NCBI GenBank assembly: GCA_946406115.1
Contig: OX291560.1
Coordinates: forward strand, 9,239,158-9,303,157
Origin: Apoda limacodes
Lineage: Eukaryota > Arthropoda > Insecta > Lepidoptera > Limacodidae
Direction of reading: 5' to 3'
DNA: 64,000 bases
In this document: one piece after another, positions 33,735 through 42,535 of the stretch
Numbering within the stretch: position 1 is the stretch's first letter
Layout: each line of letters opens with the position of its first letter
The notes under the pieces: model-generated
What the model was told of the DNA's origin: nothing
Database searches by the model: none
What the model saw: only the letters and a program-made list of their open reading frames with translations
Translations under genes and position numbers: made by a program

Positions 33735-33862
33735 TATACAATAAAATAAATAAATATTTTTGGTCATTACACACAGCGCAAGCAAAACTTGTGTTATGGA
33801 TACCGGACAACGGATACAAATACATATATATTACTTCTTTTTGTAAATATACATACATAATA
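33735..33862 (-). mobile_element. tRNA-derived SINE (family A), 3' half only
   Basis: 'AAATATTTTTGGTCATTACA', 'CACAGCGCAAGC', 'GGACAACGGATACAAATACA'. The tRNA-like head is missing. Confidence 0.8.
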
Positions 33863-33896
33863 TATAAAATGTCCAAAATGTCGTCTTCAGAAGGTA

Positions 33897-34100
33897 CATA
33901 GCTCTTTCGCAATACAAAGTTTATTTTTCTACAATAAAATTCCAGAACATGTGGTTAATTTACCCTCAAATAAATTTAAAATATATGTCAAAAATAGTTT
34001 AATGAAAAAAAGCTATTACAAAATTGATGAATACATAAATGATAAAAATGCTTGTAAAAATTGGAATTTAATTGATTTGTATTTATATTGGGGCATTTGA
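33897..34100 (+). pseudogene. Reverse-transcriptase C-terminus of a second non-LTR family
   Basis: The frame ending at TGA 34098-34100 reads 'FFYNKIPEHVVNLPSNKFKI' and then 'KNSLMKKSYYKIDEYINDKN'. The pattern 'FYNxIP.....LPxNKFK....L..K.YY.I.EYL' is the end of ORF2 in jockey/CR1-like elements. It is 68 codons with no start, because 5' truncation removed the polymerase core. The following 3' UTR runs to about 34245 ('TGAGTTTATTGCCGGTTCTT'). Confidence 0.75.
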
Positions 34101-34245
34101 AATATTTTTTAAATTAAAACATCGTATATTATGTTACTACCTAGTGTAAGGCTATATTGTATTTTTATATGATGTATAAAAGATTAACTGCTGAGTTTAT
34201 TGCCGGTTCTTCTCGGTAGTAAAGCATTACGAACCTTCCAATCTT
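34101..34245 (+). mobile_element. 3' UTR of the non-LTR fragment above
   Basis: AT-rich, ending with 'CTGAGTTTATTGCCGGTTCT' and 'CTCGGTAGTAAAGCATTACG'. The same end motif recurs at 34679. Confidence 0.6.
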
Positions 34246-34678
34246 CTCCTCTTATATTTTGTTCCTTTACTACACACATTGTAACTAGTACAATCGAAGT
34301 TTTATTGGAGTTGCTTGAGTGACGTGTGTGTCGTGTCGTTACGTTCCCTAAAACATGGTTGAGCGAAGCGATGGCTGATTCATGTGTCATACTCGTGAAC
34401 GGGTACCGCCTGTGGAGGCTGGTTTGCTCTTGCAAACTTCTTTGTATCCTTGTATTTAGTCTTACTTTTTGTTTTGTTTATCAATACTGTAAGACATTGA
34501 TTATTAGTGATGAATAAATAAACTGTCTTTTTTTATATTTTATAATAAGATACTTTTATGTTGTGCTTGTGCATTTCACGTTTTTTATGTTTGTAATGAA
34601 AAGTGTCCTTCTATGATAGGGAGGGCATTTTCCAACATTTTAAGTGGACGCTGTAAGAGAAAGGGAGAAAAGGAATGC
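34246..34678. other. Unassigned; moderately GC-rich part
   Basis: 34310-34440 carries a frame 'VVTFPKTWLSEAMADSCVIL' with no family I recognise and no splice support. Confidence 0.3.
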
Positions 34679-34812
34679 CCTCGCTGAGTTTCTTGCCGGT
34701 TCTTCTCAGTACAAGGTCTTCCTCCCTATAGACTTACGAACCGATGGCGTAGTGACATTCATAAGTGCTCAATTATTGTAGCCTAAATTGAATAAATGTA
34801 ATTGAATTGAAT
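34679..34812 (+). mobile_element. Non-LTR 3' end with TTGAAT-type tail
   Basis: 'CTGAGTTTCTTGCCGGTTCT', 'TACGAACCGATGGCGTAG' and a tail 'TGAATAAATGTAATTGAATT'. Abundant 3' end type in Lepidoptera. Confidence 0.75.
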
Positions 34813-34947
34813 ATCTTTCGTAAATACACCCAGACTCGAGACAAACACAAATGTTTATCACATAAATGTTTGTCCAGTGCGAGAATCGTACCCATACCCT
34901 CTGCACAGAAGCTGGCCACACTACCAACTAGGCTGCGCGGGACTCGA
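34813..34947 (-). mobile_element. tRNA-derived SINE (family A), 5' half
   Basis: 'CACCCAGACTCGAGACAAAC', 'TTTGTCCAGTGCGAGAATCG', 'GGCCACACTACCAACTAGGC'. The tRNA-like head is intact in outline. The 3' half is missing. Confidence 0.85.
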
Positions 34948-35155
34948 GACAATGTAGGTCCTACACACATAAAAAATAAATATTTTCAATTTACAAATAG
35001 CTATTGTAAATTTGTTTTTAATTTAATAGTCTCACCGCATAAGTCTCTTCTCCTAATTGACTCCGCCTAAGCCCAAATAAGGTTTTTAAATGTTGAATAC
35101 TCATTTGCATTTATCAATGTTAATAAATACTTAAGCAAAGATGTAGTCAAAATTT

Positions 35156-35258
35156 TAACTTCGAGTCCGAACTTGAACCTACAACAATCATTACAGTCCG
35201 TGTAAGTGCTCTTACCAATTGAGCTATCAACGCACAAGTCTGGACAATGAAAATCCAA
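35156..35258 (-). mobile_element. tRNA-like SINE, fourth family
   Basis: Antisense reads 'TTGATAGCTCAATTGGTAAG' (A-box) and GGTTCAAGTTCGG (B-box). It resembles a tRNA but lacks a matching acceptor stem and runs into SINE-like flanks. Confidence 0.6.
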
Positions 35259-35289
35259 ACTATATCTTTGCACACGACACGCTCAAACT

Positions 35290-35665
35290 TTACATTTTTT
35301 GAAGTGAAAACCTCTTTTGCGGCGTTGTGCATTTTTTTTTGGTATGGCTGTAAAATGATAAACTCGCGCAGGCTGATCGAAAATTCGTAAGACGTAAGAC
35401 GGAAACTATTATGCCACGCCATAAAAATTCGTGAGACGGAAACCATAATGCCACGCCTATTTATATTTTGAAGTGAAAACGTCTCTAGCGGCGTTGTACA
35501 CTTTTTTTGGTATGGTTAAAAAATGTTAAACTCTATAGGACGAATAAAAAGTAAGAGGAAATTGGGTTGGTGAAAAGATGAAACACATGTTAAAATCTTA
35601 TATATATATATAAATCCAAGTTGTATGTTTTCACTTCTGCCTGCACTTCCGGAGTGCAACCCGTT
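35290..35665 (+). mobile_element. GAAGTGAAAAC...GGAGTGCAACCCG repeat, copy 1
   Basis: 'TTGAAGTGAAAACCTCTTTT', 'GCGGCGTTGTGCATTTTTTT', 'AAAATTCGTAAGACG' and 'ATGCCACGCC', then a second partial unit at 35466, and the terminal 'TTTTCACTTCTGCCTGCACT' plus 'CCGGAGTGCAACCCG' with a T-run. The end holds a hairpin (GCACTTCCGGAGTGC). Minus-strand frames across it are artefacts. Confidence 0.7.
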
Positions 35666-36292
35666 TTTTTTTTTCTAAATTCACTTTTTCTATAGTAACT
35701 ACAAGTATATAATACGAATACGTTCTAACAAATGTCGTACACATACATAATATACACTTATATATCTGTAAATTCGGGTTTTATTTGACCTCTCCTTATG
35801 AAGCTACGGTATAATTGTCAAAACTCCGCCCATGTCCATTTCAGTCACTTTCGGAAACCCTCGCTCGTGGAACGTTACTTAATAAATATTTAGCATACCA
35901 TATTCGTTGCAACTACATTTGTAAAAACAGCCAATAAAAAACCACCAAATGTCTAAGAGAAGGTTACGTGGAGTCGGGAGGCGGTGGTAGTTATTTGTAC
36001 AGGGCGTGAAGCATCATGTGTTGTTGCACAAGATTTGTCAATTTCGTATATAATATAGAAAGTAATTCCTTGAGAAGTATCTACCGTACTGTGTTAAGTG
36101 CTGCGCAATTTTTGCTAAAATTCTTTTAAAACGAAGCTTAAAAGTCTAACAAGTTATCTTAGTTTTAATACACTGAGAAACGGACATTTAAGTGGGCGAT
36201 AAAGATCAGAAAGCTAATTTTTCTAATAATAACGATGTGCATGTAAATATACTAAAATCATTATTCAATGACGTACACATTACTATGAGATA
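35666..36292. other. AT-rich, unassigned
   Basis: 35820-36000 is moderately unique (CTCGCTCGTGGAACGTTACT). No exon signals. Confidence 0.35.
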
Positions 36293-36562
36293 CTAGACTT
36301 TGCCAGCGGCTCCGCCCGCACTGAATTTGGTTATCGACGTGCAACTCCCTAATTATCTCCTTAATTATACTAATGAAGTTTGCTATAGCAAGCTATAGCT
36401 ACATCTATTTTTCTTTAAACTCTGTTTAAGTTATTCACGTGATAACTTTTAAATTTTTCGCGATAAAAAGTAGCCTATATGCTATTCCAGGACCTAACCT
36501 GTATGTATGCCAAGTTTCATCCTGATGCGTCCAGTGTTTTATTAGACAAAAGCAAATTTTGA
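36293..36562 (+). mobile_element. RTE-like tail (CCAGCGGCTCCGCCCGC type)
   Basis: 'GACTTTGCCAGCGGCTCCGC', 'AATTATACTAATGAAGTTTG', 'AAGTAGCCTATATGCTATTC', 'CCAAGTTTCATCCTGATGCG'. Copies at 39913 and 41105 share this order. Confidence 0.75.
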
Positions 36563-36565
36563 AAC

Positions 36566-37012
36566 AATTATTTTTGAAGTGAAAACTTCTTTAGCGGCGT
36601 TATGCACTTTTTTTTTTGGTATGGGTTAAAAATGATAAACTCGCGCAGGCTGATCGAAAATTCGTAAGACGGAAACCATAATGCCACGCCGTAAAAAGCG
36701 GCGTTGTGCACTTTTTTTGGTATGGGTAAAAAATGATAAACTCAAGCAGGTTGAACGAAAATTCGTAAGACGAAAACCATAATGCCACGCCATATTTTTC
36801 GTATATGGCGATTATGAGTAGTACAGGGAGGTTGGATATGGGATTTTAATTCTATGACAGATTTAGATGTCAAATAAACTACGTCAAAAAGTAAATAAAC
36901 AAAAATTATTATTTATAATAAATAAATATGTATTAGAAGTAATGGGAAGTAAATAGCTAGTATGTTTTCACTTCTGCCGGCACTCCCGGAGTGCAACCCG
37001 TTTTTTTTTTCA
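36566..37012 (+). mobile_element. GAAGTGAAAAC...GGAGTGCAACCCG repeat, copy 2 with internal tandem
   Basis: Same family as 35290-35665. Two tandem units of about 103 bp (36594-36696 and 36697-36796) share 'GGTATGGGTTAAAAATGATA', 'AAAATTCGTAAGACGGAAAC' and 'CATAATGCCACGCC'. The right end is 'TTTTCACTTCTGCCGGCACT' then 'CCCGGAGTGCAACCCG', forming a GCACTCCCGGAGTGC hairpin. Confidence 0.8.
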
Positions 37013-37258
37013 ATCTTTTAGATGCCATTTTTTATTTAGCCACTACATTTGCACAAAAGCGGCGAATTTATTCGGCCCAGTGCGGATTGTGAACTTCACA
37101 GGTAAGGTGCGGTAAATTTCAGTACCGCGCAAGTTCGTAATGGTCGCTATTAAGATACGGGCAGTAAAAGCTGCGTTATGAGCAAGTGTGTTGAAAACAT
37201 ACAACAAATATTACATACTCTCTACCTTGTTATTATAATGTGTATTACCGTGTCCCAG
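37013..37258. other. Intron end upstream of the coding exon
   Basis: Contains a pyrimidine-containing run (TACTCTCTACCTTGTTATTA) and ends in CCGTGTCCCAG, the acceptor for 37259. A retrotransposon scrap (TCGGCCCAGTGCGGATTGTG) sits at 37072. Confidence 0.5.
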
Positions 37259-37392
37259 GTGGCAGAAGTGAAGGGTCGACCGGGAGTGTCGGTGCGGTGC
37301 CAATGATGAGCTCGCGAGGGTTCACGAGGGACGCCAGCCTGAGCGTGCCGCTGACACACCGACTCACCACCACCAGCCACCATGTTCACCAG
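37259..37392 (+). CDS. Internal coding exon of an unidentified host gene
   Basis: A 134-base exon bounded by acceptor TGTCCCAG|GT and donor CACCAG|GTAAGTCT. Only one frame is open (the other two hit TGA early). It encodes about 44 residues, rich in Ser, Thr, Gly and His: 'GRSEGSTGSVGAVPMMSSRG', then 'FTRDASLSVPLTHRL', then 'TTTSHHVHQ'. The exon enters in phase 1 and leaves in phase 0. GC is about 64% by hand count, against a very AT-rich background, as expected for conserved coding DNA. There is no domain; it looks like a disordered, possibly phosphorylated segment. Two adjacent ATGs in the middle could serve as start codons if the upstream exon is untranslated. I cannot name the gene. No further exon was found to the right within the window. 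Confidence 0.72.
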
Positions 37393-37904
37393 GTAAGTCT
37401 ATCTTCAAGCAACCAGTTTAGGGAAACTCACCAAGTAACCTCTATTAAGGCCGCGAATAGGGGAAGACCTAACTCCGACTTTACTAAGTAAGTAAAGGTA
37501 AAAATATATGAAGGGACAGTTCTTCGCTCGTCCGCATGCTTATAGCTGTTCCTGATACATTCTCATTCTACAACCGCAGTGATCACAGGACAAATAAAGG
37601 TGCAGATTTTAATCAAAATTTCACAATCTTTGGAAACACAAACTTGTCGGAAACTAGACTGTCCCACTAATATCATAGTATAACTAATAGAGATCATTGA
37701 CTAATTCTAGTCACTACTTTGATTTGTTACTACACAGATACTGTGCCAAGAGAAATGCGGTTAAACTACTAAATTCATTTTGTAAACATAACAATTACGC
37801 ACTTGTTTAAGCTAAACGGTAGCAGGGACGTATTAATTGTAAGCAAACTATTCCTGTTTGACAATAAGGGTAAAAAAGTTAGTGATGAGTACAAAATTAC
37901 TTGA
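37393..37904. other. Intron start, nothing recognised
   Basis: AT-rich sequence after the donor. No repeat recognised. Confidence 0.4.
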
Positions 37905-38120
37905 TTACACATAACCAGATCTTTTACGGATACTAGACACCGGACACAATTACATATATGTATATATACTTTTTTTTTGTAAATACAGACATAAGTATGC
38001 ATAGAAAAGACCCAGTCTCAAGGTTCATCACATTAATGTATGTCTTTAACGGGAATCGAATTCTATGCCCCTCAATTAATTAATCGGGTCATTATCCACT
38101 GAGCCATGGAGCCGATATAT
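37905..38120 (-). mobile_element. tRNA-derived SINE (family A-like, different head)
   Basis: Body matches family A ('GGACACAATTACATATATGT', 'AGACCCAGTCTCAAGG'). The head, read antisense, is 'GGCTCCATGGCTCAGTGGAT' with a GAATTCGATTCCCG B-box, unlike 18029. This suggests an alternative tRNA-type head on a shared body. Confidence 0.75.
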
Positions 38121-38280
38121 AAAACAATATTTGATTTTAATAAATTATGTGAGGCCAAAAAGGGCTCCCTCTCAACATGCTTAAGTCCAAGACTGATTTG
38201 TAGCAAACTTCCGAGCTGTGATCAAGGATCGCGGAGACGATGGAAAAAGCTAGTGCGACTATAAATCACTAAAATTATAT

Positions 38281-38490
38281 TAGTAACCTTTTTCACGCTG
38301 TGACGTTAGAACCGTTATGTGTTTCATCATAAGTCATCACATGACGGGAAAATTTAAATTAAGATCAAGTGTGAATTTAATTTAATAGTCTGGCCTATGG
38401 TTTGTAATGTGAAACTGTCACGATATTGTGTTTTGAGTGTCAGTTAGTGCGAGTTAACACTACGTAACGGTTTTTCAGGGCAAGTACCGA
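38281..38490 (+). repeat. Diverged local duplicate, copy 1 (partner 40245-40415)
   Basis: Shares 'GTGTGAATTTAATTTAATAG', 'ATGGTTTGTAATGTGAAACT', 'GTCACGATAT' and 'CACTACGTAACGGTTTTT' in order with 40245-40415, in the same orientation about 1.9 kb away. It is not a family I recognise. Confidence 0.7.
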
Positions 38491-38547
38491 TATCTATTAA
38501 AGAGTTTGTGACCTGTTTGCGTTTACAATCGATCCAGAAAGTTATTA

Positions 38548-38730
38548 GGGTTCCATACCCAAAGGGGACCCTATCACTAAGCCTACAATGTCTCCCTGTC
38601 TGAACATTTAAAGAGCTCCATCATCTGTAGCGTAACATATACATAGATAATATTTTTCCAGAATTTATGTGTTATTATGGTAGATTACCTAACAAATAAT
38701 AAAAAAATTAAGGGGGTCCCAATAAAAGAA
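38548..38730 (-). mobile_element. GGAACCCTAAAAA-family repeat, decayed
   Basis: 'AGGGTTCCATACCCAAAGGG', 'GACCCTATCACTAAGCC', and 'ATCATCTGTAGCG' are the antisense of the 10134-10420 family end. Confidence 0.6.
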
Positions 38731-39084
38731 TAGTAATACATACGAGCTTTTAACTTTTAACAGTGATTATAGTGTGAGCTATTAGTATAACAACAATATA
38801 AACAAAACATTTAAAAATCAAACTTTTAAAATGAACTTAAAAGAAGAAGAAAACCCTATTTTTAAACTATCATACAGCAATACAATAAAATCAAAACAAA
38901 TTTTTAGTAATATTACAAGAAAATTAAAACTTGCTGTAGGTGTATGATACATATTTGTGTGTACTTGTTTGCCACCTTAGTGGTATAAAAAAAAAAACAT
39001 AGTTGAAAATATTATATTATTGTTAAGAATATATTTTTTTATTGCACCAAAACAAATAGACTGAAGGAAAAAAACTTTTTATCA
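38731..39084. other. AT-rich; short CCACCTTAGTGG tail at 38962-38996
   Basis: 'TTGTTTGCCACCTTAGTGGT' followed by an A-run is a tiny 3' end of the 9060-9378 family in plus orientation. The rest is unassigned. Confidence 0.55.
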
Positions 39085-39505
39085 CACTTGTTCGTAAACA
39101 GCGTCATTACGTGCAGCAAAAGTGGGTGCTAAGACCTTAATTTCTCCCACGGGCTTTCACTTTGTAAATTTTACTTTTCTCAAAGCCAAGCGCGCGTTAA
39201 CAGATCTCACGGGCGGTAATGACGCGCCTATTCTATCAATTATATGTCATGTATCAAAGCTGCGAGAAACTTTCTATATTTAGCGGTGGCTTTTTTTACT
39301 TCTGTTTCTACCATTTCAATTGTGTTTCGGTGAGTTTGTTTATTAATTCAACTTATATTTTTATTAAATACTCTCAAATATGATGAAAAATATTGTGTGT
39401 AACACGGGCGGTACGGAAATTCCGTCTTAGGCTTCTAAATAATCTTACATTAGTACTATTTTCCTTACCACCCTTAATACATAATGTACTTGTTTAGTCT
39501 TAAGG
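39085..39505 (+). repeat. GTATTAAGGGTGGTAAGG-family repeat, opposite to 27886-28410
   Basis: 'GTCATTACGTGCAGCAAAAG', 'TTTCTCCCACGGGCTTTCAC', 'GTAACACGGGCGGTACGGAA' and 'CCTTACCACCCTTAATACAT' are reverse complements of blocks at 28310, 28260, 28020 and 27900. Confidence 0.75.
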
Positions 39506-39527
39506 CCGTGTGCAAATGTTATTATTA

Positions 39528-39912
39528 AAAAAAAACCGGCCAAGTGCGAGTCGGACTCGCGCACGAAGAGTTCCATACCATTAACTATAAAAACAGCAAA
39601 AAAATCACGTTTGTTGTAACCCCTTTAAATATTTGTTTAATTGTATATAACTAAATATTCTGTGAATATTTTAAGTGTCTACCTGTTGCCGTTATCAATA
39701 TCGAGCAAAAAATCACGTTCGTTGTATGGGAGCCCCCTTACATATTTATTTTATTCTGTTTTTTAGTATTTTTTGTTATAGCGGTAACAGAAATACATCT
39801 TTTGTGATCTATCACGGTTCATGAGATACAGCCTGGTGACAGACGGACGGACGGACAGCGGAGTCTTAGAAATAGGGTTCCGCTTTTACCCTTTGGGTAC
39901 GGAAACCTAAAA
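39528..39912 (+). mobile_element. CGGCCAAG...GGAACCCTAAAAA repeat, longest copy
   Basis: Starts AACCGGCCAAGTGCGAGTCG and 'GACTCGCGCACGAAGAG', then has the AATCACGTTTGTTGTA block twice (about 39600 and 39710), then the standard middle, and ends GGGTACGGAAACCTAAAAA. The extra internal segment (39630-39700) also occurs in the copy split by the mariner. Confidence 0.85.
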
Positions 39913-40205
39913 ACTAGATTTTTCCAGCGGCTCTGCCCGCCCTAAAACCGGTTATCGGCGTGGAACTCCTTAATTAAGTCCCTAATTATACTAATGAAGT
40001 TTGCTATAGCAAACTATAGCCATAGTTCGTTGAAGCTTGGTTATAGTTATTCCTGCGGAATATTTTTGGTATAAAAATAGCCTATATTCTATTCCAGGAC
40101 CTAACCTATATGTGCGTCAAGTTTCATCCCAATCCATTCAATGGTTGAAGCGTAATTGAGAGACAAACATCCATCCAGACGTACTTTCGCATTAATAACA
40201 TTAGT
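39913..40205 (+). mobile_element. RTE-like tail (CCAGCGGCTCCGCCCGC type)
   Basis: 'TTTTTCCAGCGGCTCTGCCC', 'ACTAATGAAGTTTGCTATAG', 'TCTATTCCAGGACCTAACCT', 'CATCCATCCAGACGTACTTT' and a final ATTAATAACATTAGT. It abuts the preceding repeat without a gap. Confidence 0.8.
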
Positions 40206-40244
40206 CGGAATATAACAATATTTGCGATGTCATCGTAGTGTTGC

Positions 40245-40415
40245 AAATTAGTTTTATCACACGTCTAAATAAAATAAAGACAACGTGTGAATTTAATTAA
40301 ATAGTCTAGCCATAGTTTGTGATGTAAAACTGTCACGATATGAGTGCAAAAGTGCAAATTAACTGCAAATTAAGTAAGTTAGCACTAAGTAACGGTTTTT
40401 TAGAGCAAATGCAGA
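40245..40415 (+). repeat. Diverged local duplicate, copy 2 (partner 38281-38490)
   Basis: 'GTGTGAATTTAATTAAATAG', 'ATAGTTTGTGATGTAAAACT', 'AGCACTAAGTAACGGTTTTT'. See copy 1. Confidence 0.7.
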
Positions 40416-41104
40416 CATGAACTGTAACTCACTTGCAAATAGTCAAGCTTGATAACGACTTCCGATAATCCACATTTAGCCATTGTGGTGGATTATGAAC
40501 TAATCATCCTTTATGTATATGTAAGTCATAGCCTGTAAAACAGTTAAGCCAACGACTCATGTCAGAGATAAAATGCTTGAAAACTGAGACAGTGGATAAA
40601 ACACAACTGTAGAAAGAGAAAATTACTTGCCGCACGTTCACTTCGTCTCTGTCACACTTATGTGACTGTTTGTACTTCATAGCTGACTAGGAAATGAACT
40701 GTCCAGTTTTTATGTAAAAAATAAATGCTGAAAATGCATCATTTAAGACCTACTGGAGATTTTGTTTTTTTTAATATTTTCCACAGTCCAAATTATGTTT
40801 TAAGGTAGAGAAAAATGTTGCAGAAAATTAGACTATCTGGAAAAAACTAAATGTGATAGTTGCTATGGAATTATTTTATGAAAACATTAATATATTGTAA
40901 ATTGTTTCTAAAATGTGCCAATGAACTAGACAACGTCTAATACAAGATCTTAAAATTTGATCTTTTTTTTAAAATCATAATGTAAAGTAATTAAGAAAAC
41001 TTTAAAGATTATTGCAAAATTCATTTTGTATAAAAAAAATTACAACATTTTACGTTAAAATGTAAAAGTTTTTCTTCGATTTTCTTTTAGTATTTTTTTT
41101 TTAT
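40416..41104. other. AT-rich non-coding, nothing recognised
   Basis: No signal recognised. Confidence 0.4.
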
Positions 41105-41342
41105 ATCTCACTAGATTAAGCCAGCGGCTTTATTAATAAAGTTTGCTATACAAACTATAGCTGTATCTAAAGTTGGTTTAAGCTCGATTATAGTTATTCC
41201 CGCGAAAACTTTTGAATTTTTTGAGATAAAACTAACCTACCTATATGTGTGCCAAGTTTCATCTCGATCCGTCCAGAGATTGAGTAACAAACATCCATCC
41301 AGCCATACTTTCACATTTATACTTAATATTAGTAGGAAGTAG
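41105..41342 (+). mobile_element. RTE-like tail, internally deleted
   Basis: 'CTAGATTAAGCCAGCGGCTT' jumps directly to 'AATAAAGTTTGCTATA', then 'TGTGCCAAGTTTCATCTCGA' and 'CATCCATCCAGCCATACTTT' with a TATTAGTAGG end. Confidence 0.75.
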
Positions 41343-41644
41343 GATTACAAATTCTTACGTCAAGAAACGTCATATATTTTCATAAATTATTGGCAGCCAT
41401 TATTAACTTTTATCATAAAATTCCTGTAAGCAAAACTGCTAAAATGTGACGTTTACGCACAAAGTTGAAGGTTTGCACAGTTTGTGACGTGACATGTTAA
41501 ATATTTTAACTTGTACCTAACTATGTACAATTTGATCATGAATGTGGTAATTTCGATCACTTACTTAAATAAATAATATCTGTAATACGCCGACTTGGTG
41601 ATCTTAAGTATATACTTAAGCTATATTTTCAAGTACATCGTCGG
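41343..41644. other. AT-rich with scattered TGACGT motifs
   Basis: AAATGTGACGTTTACGCACA and TTTGTGACGTGACATGTT resemble the 32 kb motifs. Confidence 0.35.
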
Positions 41645-42535
41645 TATCCATTTACATATAAATATTATTAATGCGAAATTAACTGTCTGTCGGTCTGTCT
41701 GTAACTTCTTTACGCTCAAATAGCTATACCGATTAAGATGCAATTTGGCATGGAGAAAGTTTTAGTCCCAGGGACAGGCTACTTAAATACGTCAAATGTG
41801 AGTCGTTTTTTTTTCTATAATTGAGGAGTTGCTGTTGAAACCCTACACCGATAACCGAATTTAGGGCGGGTGGAACCGTGGGCAAAAGCTAGTAAATATT
41901 ATAAATGCAACTCTGTTACCTCTTCACGCTGAAACCGCTGTAGCGATTAAGAAGAAATTTGGTATGGAGATACTTAGAGTCCCAGGGAAGGACATAGGCT
42001 ACTTGAAAATGTCAAGTGTGAGTCGCTTTTTTTCTGTAATTGAGGACTTACCTTTGAAAACCTACACCGATAACCGAATTTAGGGCGGGAAGAACCGTGG
42101 GCAAAAGCTGGTTTTCATTAAAAATATACTAATATTATAAAGGGGAAAATTTGTTTGTTTGTTTCATTGTAGGGGATAGTTACTGCAACTGCTGAAATGA
42201 TTGTAAAAAATCTTTCAGTAATAGAAAGCTCTGAGTAACATAGGCTACAAATTGTTTTCATTACAATAGGTTTTTAGTTTGAAATACCTATCAATATTTG
42301 TAAATCAAGTCATAAGAAAAAAAGACAATTCCTTTACGTTACAACGAACCAATGAGATTGAGTTTCAACGGGAATATTTTTCTTTGTAGGGTATTTATTC
42401 TTTTGCACGTAATTACACTTGATATTTGACACGGAAATAGCTATAGGGACAGAAATAATACTTTTATCCTGATTAAAGTTTCCACGGAACAGGTATTTCT
42501 GAGGGTGAAACCCCTCGGTTCATCTAGCTCTTTAT
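41645..42535 (+). mobile_element. Three RTE-like tails in tandem
   Basis: Unit 1 (41645-41893) and unit 2 (41894-42117) share 'CAATTTGGCATGGAGA' / 'AAATTTGGTATGGAGA', 'AATGTGAGTCG' / 'AAGTGTGAGTCG', and 'CGATAACCGAATTTAGGGCG' followed by 'GAACCGTGGGCAAAAGCT'. Unit 3 (42118-42535) begins AATATACTAATATTATAAAG and ends CTCGGTTCATCTAGCT. Head-to-tail stacking of these tails is common because they insert near each other's AT-rich end. Confidence 0.7.

Noticed and set aside
33571..33912. 113-codon minus-strand frame
   Set aside because: It crosses a SINE and a non-LTR 3' end, so it is a chance frame over repeats.
35147..35446. 99-codon minus-strand frame with repeated wording also seen at 36600-36788
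   Set aside because: The shared peptide wording comes from the GAAGTGAAAAC repeat read in antisense, not from a protein family.
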